A stretch of 14,974 bases of DNA from CAYJEO01 sp964369355. GTDB lineage: Bacteria; Bacillota_I; Bacilli_A; RF39; UBA660. Below, piece after piece: positions 6,157-13,803 of the stretch; within the stretch, counting starts at the first letter, position 1, and each line of letters starts with the position of its first letter. The DNA lies in assembly GCA_964369355.1 (NCBI GenBank), contig CAYJEO010000017.1, positions 1-14,974 on the forward strand. The letters are read 5' to 3'. Below the pieces are notes generated by a model. It saw nothing but the letters and a program-made list of their open reading frames with translations. It was not told the DNA's origin and ran no database searches. The position numbers and the translations under genes are program-made.

Positions 6157-7477
6157 AACATATGAATATTTATTAAAAGATCTAAAACTTAAATACAATG
6201 ATACAGTTATAGTAGCATTATCAGGAGGACCTGATTCTATGGCTTTAGCATCTTTATTATTAAAACTAAGAAAGGCACTAGATATAAATGTAGTATGTGC
6301 ACATGTAAATCATAATACAGGACGCGCAGGACAAGAAAAAGAACAAAAATATGTAGAAAAATTTTGTGCATATAATAATTTAATATTAGAAACATTTGTA
6401 ATAGAGCAATATGGAGATGATAATTTTCACAATGAAGCGCACAGTAAAAGATATGAATACTTTGATTCTTTAGTAAAAAAATACAAAGCCAAATATTTAC
6501 TTACTGCACACCATGGGGACGACTTAATGGAAACTATTTTAATGCGTATTGTAAGAGGTTCTACATTAAGGGGATATTCTGGATTTAGTAAAACAATAAA
6601 AAAAGATAAGTACTATATTGTAAGACCTTTAATAAATGTAACAAAAAAAGAAATCTTATCTTATTTAAAATTAAATAAAGTAAAATATATGGAAGATGAA
6701 TCAAATAACTTAGATGTTTATACAAGAAATAGATTTAGAAAATATATTGTACCTAATTTAAAAAAAGAAGATGAAAATGTACATAATAAATTTTATAAAT
6801 TTTCTAAAACTTTATTAGAATATAATGAATATATTGAAAAACAAGTAAAAAAAGAAATAAATTTAGTATATAAAGATAATGTTATAGATATAGATAAATT
6901 TTTAAAATTAGATAAAGTAATAGGAATGAAAATAATTTATACAATGTTAGAAGATACATATCAAGATACATTAATGCTTATAACAGATAATCATGCTGAA
7001 CTATTATATAATTTAATATCATCTAAAAAAGCTAATCTATCAATTTACTTACCAAATAATATAGTCGCTAAAAAAGCTTATAAAAAATTAACTTTAGTTA
7101 AAAATGAAATAAAAGATAATGAATATGAAATAGAATTTTTTGAGTATGCTAACATACCAAATGGAAAAAATATTCAATTAGTTAAAAAAAGCACAAGCGA
7201 TACAAATAACATATGTCGAATAGATAAAACTTTAGTGACAATGCCACTGCATATACGCAGTCGTAAAAATGGTGATAAAATGAGTGTAAAAGGAATGTTA
7301 GGTAGTAAAAAAATAAATGATATATTTATCGATAATAAAATACCTATGGATTTACGAGATACATGGCCTATAGTAGTAGATTCAAAAGGGGAAATCGTTT
7401 GGTTACCTGGACTTAAAAAATCAAAATTTTGTAAATCAATAGATGAAAAGTATGATATAATACTTAGGTACTATTAA
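6149..7477 (+). CDS. tilS: tRNA(Ile)-lysidine synthase
   Basis: An ATP-dependent PP-loop enzyme that converts C34 of the CAU-anticodon tRNA-Ile to lysidine, so that it reads AUA. This matters greatly in such an AT-rich genome, where ATA codons are common. The 442-aa protein shows the PP-loop SGGPDS (25-30), AHVNHNTG (51-58), TAHHGDDLMETILMRIVRG (119-137) and a C-terminal TilS domain with MPLHIRSRKNGDK and a LPGLKKSKF-like segment. The start ATG lies inside the end of ung, with GGTGAAG 3 nt upstream. ftsH begins 13 nt after the stop. In B. subtilis and many Firmicutes hpt (hypoxanthine phosphoribosyltransferase) stands between tilS and ftsH; it is not here. Confidence 0.96.
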   Translation: MNKTYEYLLKDLKLKYNDTVIVALSGGPDSMALASLLLKLRKALDINVVCAHVNHNTGRAGQEKEQKYVEKFCAYNNLILETFVIEQYGDDNFHNEAHSKRYEYFDSLVKKYKAKYLLTAHHGDDLMETILMRIVRGSTLRGYSGFSKTIKKDKYYIVRPLINVTKKEILSYLKLNKVKYMEDESNNLDVYTRNRFRKYIVPNLKKEDENVHNKFYKFSKTLLEYNEYIEKQVKKEINLVYKDNVIDIDKFLKLDKVIGMKIIYTMLEDTYQDTLMLITDNHAELLYNLISSKKANLSIYLPNNIVAKKAYKKLTLVKNEIKDNEYEIEFFEYANIPNGKNIQLVKKSTSDTNNICRIDKTLVTMPLHIRSRKNGDKMSVKGMLGSKKINDIFIDNKIPMDLRDTWPIVVDSKGEIVWLPGLKKSKFCKSIDEKYDIILRYY

Positions 7478-7490
7478 AAGGAGGAACATT

Positions 7491-9446
7491 ATGAACAAAA
7501 AAACAACAAAAAAAGGATTTTCTTCATATTTATTGCTATTTGTTATTTTAATGGGAGTATTATATTTCTTTAATGCTTTAAATACAAAAACAAATGCTAT
7601 TACATATGATCAATATTTAGATTTAGTAGAAAAAGGAGAGGTAGTTGATATATATATCACACCAAGAAACTCTGCTGGAGTATACGAAATAAGTGGTACA
7701 CTAGAAAGTTATAATGAAAATGAATCATTTTTCTTTAGAGCACCAATATCAAATGAGGTAATGGAAACAATATTAGATTCAGCAGAATTAAATGATATAG
7801 AAATTAATACTAAAGCTGATCCAGATTCAAGTGCATTTTTAATATTCTTAATAAATGTATTACCAATGATTTTATTATTAGGATTCGCATTTTTCTTTAT
7901 TTCAAGACAAATGGGTGGAAACAATAAGTCAATGGATTTTGGAAGAAGTAGAGCTAAATTAAATGTTAATGGAACAAAAGTTACATTTAATGATGTAGCA
8001 GGATTAGATGAAGAAAAAGAAGAATTAGCAGAGATTATCGATTTCTTAAAAATGCCTAAAAAATTCCAAAAAATGGGTGCAAGAATTCCTAAAGGGGTTT
8101 TATTAGTAGGGCCTCCAGGGACCGGTAAAACTTTACTTGCAAGATCAGTAGCTGGAGAAGCAAAAGTGCCTTTCTACTACATAAGTGGATCTGACTTCGT
8201 TGAATTATTTGTAGGTGTTGGAGCAAGTCGTGTAAGAGATATGTTTAAACAAGCAAAACAATCTGCACCATGTTTAATCTTTATAGATGAAATAGATGCT
8301 GTAGGGCGTCAAAGAGGAACTGGTGTAGGTGGAGGACACGATGAACGTGAACAAACATTAAACCAATTATTAACTGAGATGGATGGATTTGGAGCCAACG
8401 AAGGAATTATTGTTATTGCTGCAACAAACAGACCAGACGTATTAGACCCAGCATTATTAAGACCTGGTAGATTTGATAGACAAGTTACAGTTAACTTACC
8501 AAATATAACAGGAAGAGAAGATATCTTAAAAGTACACGCTAAAGGAAAAACTTTTGATAAAAAAGTAACTTTAGAACATATAGCTAAAAGAACAGTTGGT
8601 TTTTCAGGAGCAGACTTAGAAAACTTACTTAATGAAGCAGCTTTACTTACAGTAAGAAGAGGTAAAGAAGCAATTGGTGCATCTGAATTAGATGAAGCAC
8701 ACGATAGAGTATTAATGGGGCCAGCTAAGAAAAGTCACAAATACACGGATAAAGAGAAAAAAGTTGTTGCTTACCATGAAGCAGGTCATGCAGTAGTAGG
8801 TCTTAAATTAGATGGAGCAAACGACGTTCAAAAAATAACTATCATTCCAAGAGGTATGGCTGGTGGATATAACTTAATGTTACCGAAAGAAGAAACTTAC
8901 TTATCAACTAAAAGTGAATTATTAGAAACTATTAGTGGATTATTAGGTGGACGTGTAGCAGAAGAATTTATATTTAATGAAGTAACAACAGGCGCTCATA
9001 ATGACTTTGAAAAAGCAAGTAAAATTGCCAGATCAATGGTTACTGAGTATGGTATGAGTTCATTAGGACCAGTACAATTTGAACACCAAAGTTCAAGTGT
9101 ATTCTTAGGTAGAGATTATAATAAAACAAGAAATTTCTCATCACAAGTTGCTTTTGAAATAGATCAAGAACAAAGAAAAATTATTGAAGAGTGTTATAAA
9201 AAGACTCAAAAAATTATAAGTGAAAATAAAGATTTATTAGATTTAATTGCTAATACTTTATTAGAACATGAAACTATTACAAAAGAAGAAATAGATCATT
9301 TAGCTACTCATGGTACAATGCCAGATACTAAAGATGCTACTTTAGAAGATTTAACTTTAACTGATTTAAAATCTTTAGCAAAAGAAAAAGGTTTAAAAGG
9401 TTATACTAAAATGACTAAAGAAGAATTATTAGAAAAATTAAAATAA
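7491..9446 (+). CDS. ftsH: ATP-dependent zinc metalloprotease FtsH with an unusual Rho_N/SAP-like C-terminal tail
   Basis: A membrane-anchored AAA+ protease that degrades misassembled membrane proteins and regulatory proteins. Of 651 aa, TM1 is at about 11-29, the extracytoplasmic domain at 30-112 and TM2 at about 114-137. AAA motifs are Walker A GPPGTGKT (207-214), pore FVG (240-242), Walker B IFIDEID (263-269) and the second region of homology (311-330). The zinc site HEAGH is at 429-433, with D505 the likely third ligand (GAHNDFEKA). After the usual end of the protease domain (about residue 605) an extra segment at 618-651 reads LTLTDLKSLAKEKG...YTKMTKEELLEKL, which resembles a Rho N-terminal/SAP helix-extended-helix module. 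The ribosome-binding site is the canonical AAAAGGAGG (7476-7484), overlapping the tilS stop. Confidence 0.97.
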   Translation: MNKKTTKKGFSSYLLLFVILMGVLYFFNALNTKTNAITYDQYLDLVEKGEVVDIYITPRNSAGVYEISGTLESYNENESFFFRAPISNEVMETILDSAELNDIEINTKADPDSSAFLIFLINVLPMILLLGFAFFFISRQMGGNNKSMDFGRSRAKLNVNGTKVTFNDVAGLDEEKEELAEIIDFLKMPKKFQKMGARIPKGVLLVGPPGTGKTLLARSVAGEAKVPFYYISGSDFVELFVGVGASRVRDMFKQAKQSAPCLIFIDEIDAVGRQRGTGVGGGHDEREQTLNQLLTEMDGFGANEGIIVIAATNRPDVLDPALLRPGRFDRQVTVNLPNITGREDILKVHAKGKTFDKKVTLEHIAKRTVGFSGADLENLLNEAALLTVRRGKEAIGASELDEAHDRVLMGPAKKSHKYTDKEKKVVAYHEAGHAVVGLKLDGANDVQKITIIPRGMAGGYNLMLPKEETYLSTKSELLETISGLLGGRVAEEFIFNEVTTGAHNDFEKASKIARSMVTEYGMSSLGPVQFEHQSSSVFLGRDYNKTRNFSSQVAFEIDQEQRKIIEECYKKTQKIISENKDLLDLIANTLLEHETITKEEIDHLATHGTMPDTKDATLEDLTLTDLKSLAKEKGLKGYTKMTKEELLEKLK

Positions 9447-9466
9447 GAGCAAAAGCTCTTTTTTTT
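9445..9466 (+). terminator. Intrinsic terminator of the tilS-ftsH operon
   Basis: Arms AAGAGC (9445-9450) and GCTCTT (9455-9460) flank an AAAA loop, followed by a T run to 9466. The stop codon TAA (9444-9446) overlaps the stem. This is a strong, classical hairpin, with the same arms as the rsmA terminator. Confidence 0.88.
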
Positions 9467-9481
9467 GTTATTTTATAAAGG

Positions 9482-9524
9482 TAGACTTAACTAAAAAAAA
9501 ATGATAAAATGATTTTAGGTGAAG
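9482..9524 (+). promoter_or_regulatory. tagO-like gene promoter and ribosome-binding site cassette
   Basis: A -35-like TAGACT (9482-9487), 17-nt spacer and extended -10 TGATAAAAT (9502-9510) predict a start at about 9517. That is the first base of AGGTGAAG (9517-9524), with ATG at 9528, giving a leader of about 11 nt. Confidence 0.58.
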
Positions 9525-9527
9525 AGT

Positions 9528-10580
9528 ATGACAGAACAATTACTTTTAGAAGTATTTTTAATGATATTTATACCATTTATAACAGTAGTGGTATTAATTC
9601 CTTTTATGAAAAAATTAGCATTTAAAATAGGTGCAACAGATAAACCTAGAACTAGACATATCCATAAAAAAGAAATGCCTAAACTAGGTGGACTAGCAAT
9701 TTTTATAGGATTTTTAGTAGGTTATATGTTATTTGGAGAACCAAGTGGTATAATGAATGCCATTTTAATAGGTAGTTTTGTAATTATATTAGTAGGTATA
9801 ATAGATGATATTGTAGAACTAGATGGGTTATCTAAAGTATTAGGACAAACAGTAGCCGCTTGTATAATTGCTTTTTATGGTCAAATATTATTACAAGATG
9901 TATCTTTCTTTGGAATATATATAGATTTTGGAATACTTACATATCCATTAACAGTTTTGTTTATATTAGCTTGTGTTAACAGTATTAATTTAATAGATGG
10001 AATGGATGGATTATCAGGTGGTATATCATCTATATATTTCCTAACAATAGGAATAATTGCTTTAATACAAAAACAATTCGGATTAGATTATGTATTAACA
10101 TTTGTAATGTTAGGTTCTACTTTAGGGTTTCTAACTTATAACTTTTATCCAGCTAGTATATTTGCAGGAGATACAGGTTCAATGTTTATGGGTTTTATTA
10201 TTTCTATAATAGCTTTACTTGGATTTAAAAATGTAACATTATCTTCATTAATAGTTCCTTTATTAATATTAGCAATTCCTTTTTTTGATACAGGATGTGC
10301 TATTTTAAGAAGATTATTAAAAGGTGAAAAAATAAGTAATGGTGATAAATTTCATATTCACCATCAACTATTAAATAAAAAATTTTCACATATAACAACA
10401 GTTTTAATAATATATTTTATAAATATTTTATTTGCAGCAGCATCTATATTTTATGTATTAGAAAATAGAGAACTAGGTTATATGATATATGGTGTTCTAT
10501 TATTTATCGTATTAATATTTGTCACTAAAACAAATATTATATTTGAAAAAAAAGAAAAAAAATTTTTTAAGAAAAAATAG
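9528..10580 (+). CDS. tagO: Undecaprenyl-phosphate GlcNAc-1-phosphate transferase, TagO/WecA type
   Basis: A polytopic membrane enzyme that moves a sugar-1-phosphate (GlcNAc-1-P in characterised homologues) from its UDP donor to undecaprenyl phosphate. It is the first step of wall teichoic acid or other envelope polysaccharide synthesis. The 350-aa protein has about ten hydrophobic segments. Diagnostic motifs are GIIDD (90-94), NSINLIDGMDGL (151-162), AGDTGS (213-218) and KFHIHHQLL (274-282). The HIHH motif separates this WecA/TagO branch from MraY. In-frame GTG 9519 overlaps the ribosome-binding site, so ATG 9528 is preferred. It looks monocistronic: promoter just upstream, and a terminator that contains its stop codon. 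The polymer it starts cannot be told from this window. Confidence 0.9.
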   Translation: MTEQLLLEVFLMIFIPFITVVVLIPFMKKLAFKIGATDKPRTRHIHKKEMPKLGGLAIFIGFLVGYMLFGEPSGIMNAILIGSFVIILVGIIDDIVELDGLSKVLGQTVAACIIAFYGQILLQDVSFFGIYIDFGILTYPLTVLFILACVNSINLIDGMDGLSGGISSIYFLTIGIIALIQKQFGLDYVLTFVMLGSTLGFLTYNFYPASIFAGDTGSMFMGFIISIIALLGFKNVTLSSLIVPLLILAIPFFDTGCAILRRLLKGEKISNGDKFHIHHQLLNKKFSHITTVLIIYFINILFAAASIFYVLENRELGYMIYGVLLFIVLIFVTKTNIIFEKKEKKFFKKK

Positions 10581-10602
10581 TATAAAAAGTACTATTTTTT
10601 TT
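10572..10602 (+). terminator. Terminator of the tagO-like gene, with the stop codon inside the stem
   Basis: A perfect 11-bp inverted repeat (10572-10582 with 10590-10600) has a 7-nt loop and T to 10602. The stop codon TAG (10578-10580) is in the 5' arm, so the last lysine codons form the stem. The stem is A/T-rich. Confidence 0.6.
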
Positions 10603-10619
10603 ATACTATAAAAGGTGAT
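10602..10619 (+). promoter_or_regulatory. Candidate promoter and ribosome-binding site of the DUF421 gene
   Basis: TATACT (10602-10607) begins at the last base of the terminator T run. It lies at the same distance from GGTGAT (10614-10619) as in the other cassettes, giving a predicted leader of about 9 nt before ATG 10623. It lacks the TG extension and a good -35, so it is the weakest member of the set. Confidence 0.4.
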
Positions 10620-10622
10620 ACT

Positions 10623-11360
10623 ATGATTAATGAAATTATAAATACAGATATAAATGAATTAGTAAACGTAATTGGAAGGTGTATATTATCTTTAATAACA
10701 TTGTTTTTAGTAACTAAACTATTAGGAAAAAAACAAGTATCAGAACTATCTTTATTTGATTATGTAATAGGAATATCAATAGGTAACTTTGCAGCTGAAA
10801 TGACGATTAATTTAGATTCACAAATATTAAATGGAACAGTAGCAGTATTAATATTTGGTTTTATAGCATATTTCATTTCATACTTAACTATGAAAAGTAT
10901 ATGGTTAAGAAGGTTTTTTATGGGAGTTCCTACTATTTTAATACAAGAAGGAAAACTATTAGAGCAAAGTTTAAAAGAAGTAAGATTTGATATTAATGAC
11001 TTATTGGAAGAATGTAGGACAAAAGGTTATTTTGATATATCACAAATTCAATATGCTGTAATGGAGGTAAATGGAGAAGTAAGTATATTACCATATGAGA
11101 AACATAGACCAGTTACATTATCAGATTTAAATATTAGATCCGATAATAAAGGATTATGTGCAAATGTTATAATAGATTCTAAAATAATGAAAAATAATTT
11201 AGAAGAAATAAATATGACTGAAAATCATTTACTAAAATTATTAAAAAAAAGAGGATATAAAAATTTAGATAAAATATTATTAGCAACAATAGATAAAACA
11301 TCATCTTTAGTTATATATGAAAGAAACAAAGAAGAAAAAATATTATCGGTTTTAGAATGA
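10623..11360 (+). CDS. DUF421 (YetF-like) membrane protein
   Basis: A 245-aa protein of the DUF421/YetF family, known from B. subtilis YetF, YkjA and relatives, whose physiological role is poorly defined. The N-terminal third holds three hydrophobic segments (about 14-32, 43-60 and 69-88). The family motif GKKQVSELSLFDYVIGISIGNFA (35-57) lies between and within the first two. The rest is soluble and cytoplasmic: PTILIQEGKLLEQSL, then LLEECRTKGYFDISQIQYAV and an EVSILPYEKHRPVT segment typical of the family. Start ATG 10623 has GGTGAT 3 nt upstream. The stop is TGA. No clear terminator follows. It appears to be a single-gene unit between tagO and the Nudix gene. Confidence 0.88.
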   Translation: MINEIINTDINELVNVIGRCILSLITLFLVTKLLGKKQVSELSLFDYVIGISIGNFAAEMTINLDSQILNGTVAVLIFGFIAYFISYLTMKSIWLRRFFMGVPTILIQEGKLLEQSLKEVRFDINDLLEECRTKGYFDISQIQYAVMEVNGEVSILPYEKHRPVTLSDLNIRSDNKGLCANVIIDSKIMKNNLEEINMTENHLLKLLKKRGYKNLDKILLATIDKTSSLVIYERNKEEKILSVLE

Positions 11361-11415
11361 TTAACTAATGCTTTACACTATAATAAAAAAATAAATACCT
11401 AATTTTATTTAATTA

Positions 11416-11436
11416 TGCTATAGTATAGTAGGTGAT
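11416..11436 (+). promoter_or_regulatory. Nudix gene promoter and ribosome-binding site cassette
   Basis: Extended -10 TGCTATAGT (11416-11424) predicts a start at about 11431, the first G of GGTGAT (11431-11436); ATG is at 11440. The leader would be about 9 nt. The 14-base stretch GGTGATAATATGGA is identical to that at 5009. The -35 region is poor. Confidence 0.58.
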
Positions 11437-11439
11437 AAT

Positions 11440-11877
11440 ATGGAGAGACATTTTTGTGCAGCAGCATTTATAATTAATCCTATTGATAGAAAATTATTAT
11501 TAGTAAAACATAAAAAATTTAATAAATGGGTTCAACCAGGTGGACATATAGAAAATTTAGAAACACCAGAAGAAGCAGTATTAAGAGAAGTTTTTGAAGA
11601 AACAGGATTAAAAATCAAATTAGTAGGAAATAGATTTCCTCGCGAAGAAGATTTTATAAGACCTTTAGCAATTCAAAAAAACAAAAGAGCTGATGGTGGA
11701 TTAAATATTGATTTTATGTATGTTGCAATACCAACAGGAGAAGGTAATTTACAACATGATCCAAATGAATCTTATGAAATAGGTTGGTTTGATCGTATTG
11801 AATTAGATAAAATGGATATTTTTAATGATATAAAAATTACATATGATTATATTTTAGAAAATTTAAAAATAAGTTAA
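11440..11877 (+). CDS. Nudix hydrolase
   Basis: A small cytoplasmic pyrophosphohydrolase of 145 aa that would cleave a nucleoside diphosphate linked to another moiety. The Nudix box spans residues 35-57 with every key position present: G35, E41, R49-E50, E53-E54 and G56. A WVQPGGHIE segment leads into it. The N-terminal HFCAAAFIINP strand and the later PNESYEIGWFDRIELDKM segment are like those of many uncharacterised Firmicutes Nudix proteins. The substrate cannot be deduced: MutT-like 8-oxo-dGTP, ADP-ribose or other compounds are possible. ATG 11440 follows GGTGAT directly, and a terminator overlaps the stop codon, so the gene is probably monocistronic. Confidence 0.93.
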   Translation: MERHFCAAAFIINPIDRKLLLVKHKKFNKWVQPGGHIENLETPEEAVLREVFEETGLKIKLVGNRFPREEDFIRPLAIQKNKRADGGLNIDFMYVAIPTGEGNLQHDPNESYEIGWFDRIELDKMDIFNDIKITYDYILENLKIS

Positions 11878-11898
11878 CAGTTTTTTTAACTGTTTTTT
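11876..11898 (+). terminator. Intrinsic terminator of the Nudix gene
   Basis: Perfect 7-bp arms (11876-11882 and 11888-11894) flank a TTTTT loop; the T run continues to 11898. The stop codon TAA (11875-11877) overlaps the 5' arm. Confidence 0.7.
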
Positions 11899-11913
11899 AT
11901 TTTGTTATATCTA

Positions 11914-11961
11914 TTTACTTTAGTTATTAAAATGTGCTATAATACGGCAGTTAAGGAAGTG
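11914..11961 (+). promoter_or_regulatory. typA promoter and ribosome-binding site
   Basis: A -35 element TTTACT (11914-11919, 18-nt spacer) and extended -10 TGCTATAAT (11935-11943) predict a start at about 11950. The ribosome-binding site AAGGAAGTG (11953-11961) precedes ATG 11966. The leader is about 16 nt, a little longer than in the other cassettes. Confidence 0.65.
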
Positions 11962-11965
11962 TTTT

Positions 11966-13771
11966 ATGAAAGAAATTAGAAATATTGCAATTATTGCCCA
12001 TGTAGACCATGGTAAAACGACATTAGTAGATAAACTTTTACAAATGTCAGGGACTTTTAGAGACAATGAAGAAACATCTTCAATGGATTCTAATGCCTTA
12101 GAAAAAGAAAGAGGAATTACAATTTTAGCAAAAACAACTGCTATAAATTATAAAGACTATAGAATTAATATCTTAGATACACCAGGACATGCTGACTTTG
12201 GTGGAGAAGTTGAACGTATTATGAACATGGTTGATGGAGTTTTATTAGTTGTAGATGCTTATGAAGGTACAATGCCTCAAACAAGATTCGTACTAAAAAA
12301 AGCTTTAGAAGCAGGAGTTATTCCAATTGTTGTAGTTAATAAAATAGATAAAGAATCAGCTCGTCCAAAAGAAGTAGTAGACGAAGTAATTGATTTATTT
12401 ATTGAATTAGGTGCTGATATAGATCAATTAGATTTCCCAGTACTATATGCATCAGGATTATCAGGAACTTCAAGTTTAAGTCCAGATGTAGCAACACAAA
12501 AAGAAACAATGGATCCAATCTTAGATTCAATAATCGAACATATTCCAGCTCCAGATGTTAATGTTGAAGGTGGATTACAATTCCAACCAGCTTTATTAGA
12601 CTATAACGACTTCGTTGGAAGAATAGGTATTGGACGTATAAAAAGAGGAACTGTTAAAATTAATGAAATGGTTTCATGTGTTAGATTAGATGGTTCTGTT
12701 AAACAATTTAGAATCCAAAAAATGTTTGGTTACTTAGGTTTAAAAAGAATTGAAATTACTGAAGCCAGTGCAGGACAAATCGTTGCAATAGCAGGTTTAC
12801 CTGACATAAGTGTTGGTGAAACTGTATGTACTATTGGTAAAGAAGATGCATTACCACACTTAAGAATTGATGAACCAACTTTACAAATGACTTTCGGAGT
12901 TAACACTTCACCGTTTTGTGGTAAAGAAGGTAAATTAATTACTTCTTCTAAAATAGAAGAAAGATTAAGAAAAGAAACTGAAAGAGATGTATCTTTAAAA
13001 GTTGAACCAAATGATTCTGAAAGTTTTATCGTTTCAGGTCGTGGGGAATTACATTTATCTATTTTAATTGAAAATATGAGAAGAGAAGGTTTTGAACTTC
13101 AAGTTTCTAAACCTATCGTTATTACAAGAGAAATAGATGGTGTTATGTGTGAACCGTTTGAAGATGTACAAATAGATGTACCTGAAGAATATGTTGGTTC
13201 AGTAATAGAAGCTTTAGGAAATAGAGAATCTATTATGGAAAACATGGTTAATACAGATGGTCAAGTAAGATTACTTTATACTTCACCTTCACGTGGATTA
13301 ATTGGTTTTTCTACTGAATTTATGACTATTACTAAAGGTTATGGTATGTTAAATCATACATTTAAAGAATATAGAAAACAAGCTGGTGCAAAAGTTGGAG
13401 AAAGAAAACTTGGTGTACTAGTTTCTATGGAAAATGGTAAAGCTACTGCTTATGCATTAGGACAATTAGAAGATAGAGGAACTATGTTTATCGAACCATC
13501 TACTGAAGTTTATGAAGGTATGATAGTAGGTGAGCATAATCAAGATAATGATTTAGCTATTAACGTTGTTAAAGGTAAAAAATTAACTAATACTCGTGCT
13601 TCTGGTTCTGACCATACTACAGTATTAAAAAGACCTAGACAAATGTCTTTAGAAGATTGTTTAGCTTACTTAAATTATGATGAATTAGTGGAAGTTACTC
13701 CATTAAGTTATAGATTACGTAAAAAAATATTAAATACTGAATTAAGAAAAAAATCTTATAAAGGTAAATAA
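11966..13771 (+). CDS. typA: Ribosome-associated GTPase TypA/BipA
   Basis: A translation-factor GTPase related to EF-G and LepA that binds the ribosome and supports 50S assembly and stress or low-temperature growth. The 601-aa length matches the family. G motifs are AHVDHGKT (11-18), RGIT (49-52), DTPGH (71-75) and NKID (125-128), followed by EF-G-like domains. The BipA-type C-terminal segment includes LYTSPSRGLIGFSTEFMT and NVVKGKKLTNTRASGSDHT. Codons such as CGT and GAC appear more often than in the nearby membrane-protein genes, suggesting good expression. It is transcribed alone from its own promoter and converges on cotJC, with only 11 nt between the two reading frames. Confidence 0.97.
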   Translation: MKEIRNIAIIAHVDHGKTTLVDKLLQMSGTFRDNEETSSMDSNALEKERGITILAKTTAINYKDYRINILDTPGHADFGGEVERIMNMVDGVLLVVDAYEGTMPQTRFVLKKALEAGVIPIVVVNKIDKESARPKEVVDEVIDLFIELGADIDQLDFPVLYASGLSGTSSLSPDVATQKETMDPILDSIIEHIPAPDVNVEGGLQFQPALLDYNDFVGRIGIGRIKRGTVKINEMVSCVRLDGSVKQFRIQKMFGYLGLKRIEITEASAGQIVAIAGLPDISVGETVCTIGKEDALPHLRIDEPTLQMTFGVNTSPFCGKEGKLITSSKIEERLRKETERDVSLKVEPNDSESFIVSGRGELHLSILIENMRREGFELQVSKPIVITREIDGVMCEPFEDVQIDVPEEYVGSVIEALGNRESIMENMVNTDGQVRLLYTSPSRGLIGFSTEFMTITKGYGMLNHTFKEYRKQAGAKVGERKLGVLVSMENGKATAYALGQLEDRGTMFIEPSTEVYEGMIVGEHNQDNDLAINVVKGKKLTNTRASGSDHTTVLKRPRQMSLEDCLAYLNYDELVEVTPLSYRLRKKILNTELRKKSYKGK

Positions 13772-13775
13772 GAAT

Positions 13776-13803
13776 AAAAGACCTAGTTTTTAGGTCTTTT
13801 TTT
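13776..13803. terminator. Terminator shared by convergent typA and cotJC
   Basis: Perfect 10-bp arms (13776-13785 and 13791-13800) flank a GTTTT loop, with T on the plus strand to 13803 and a T-rich tail on the minus strand as well. It probably works in both directions. The cotJC stop codon (13785-13783, minus) and its last codons lie within the hairpin. Confidence 0.82.

Noticed and set aside
5826..6161. Minus-strand open frame opposite ung
   Set aside because: Lies wholly across the conserved Ung motifs and the tilS start; shadow frame.
7709..7924. Minus-strand open frame opposite ftsH
   Set aside because: Shadow of the FtsH extracytoplasmic and TM2 region.
9519..9527. GTG start for the tagO-like gene
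   Set aside because: The GTG is part of the AGGTGAAG ribosome-binding site; ATG 9528 is correctly spaced.
2056..11360. Mycoplasma-type code with TGA as Trp
   Set aside because: TGA ends tatD and DUF421 at sensible family lengths, no TGA occurs inside the identified genes, and conserved Trp are TGG.
11379..11418. TATAAT at 11379-11384 and an AAATAAA/TTTATTT dyad after DUF421
   Set aside because: The TATAAT has no -35 and no TG extension; the dyad is all A/T with no T tail. Both are expected by chance at this base composition.
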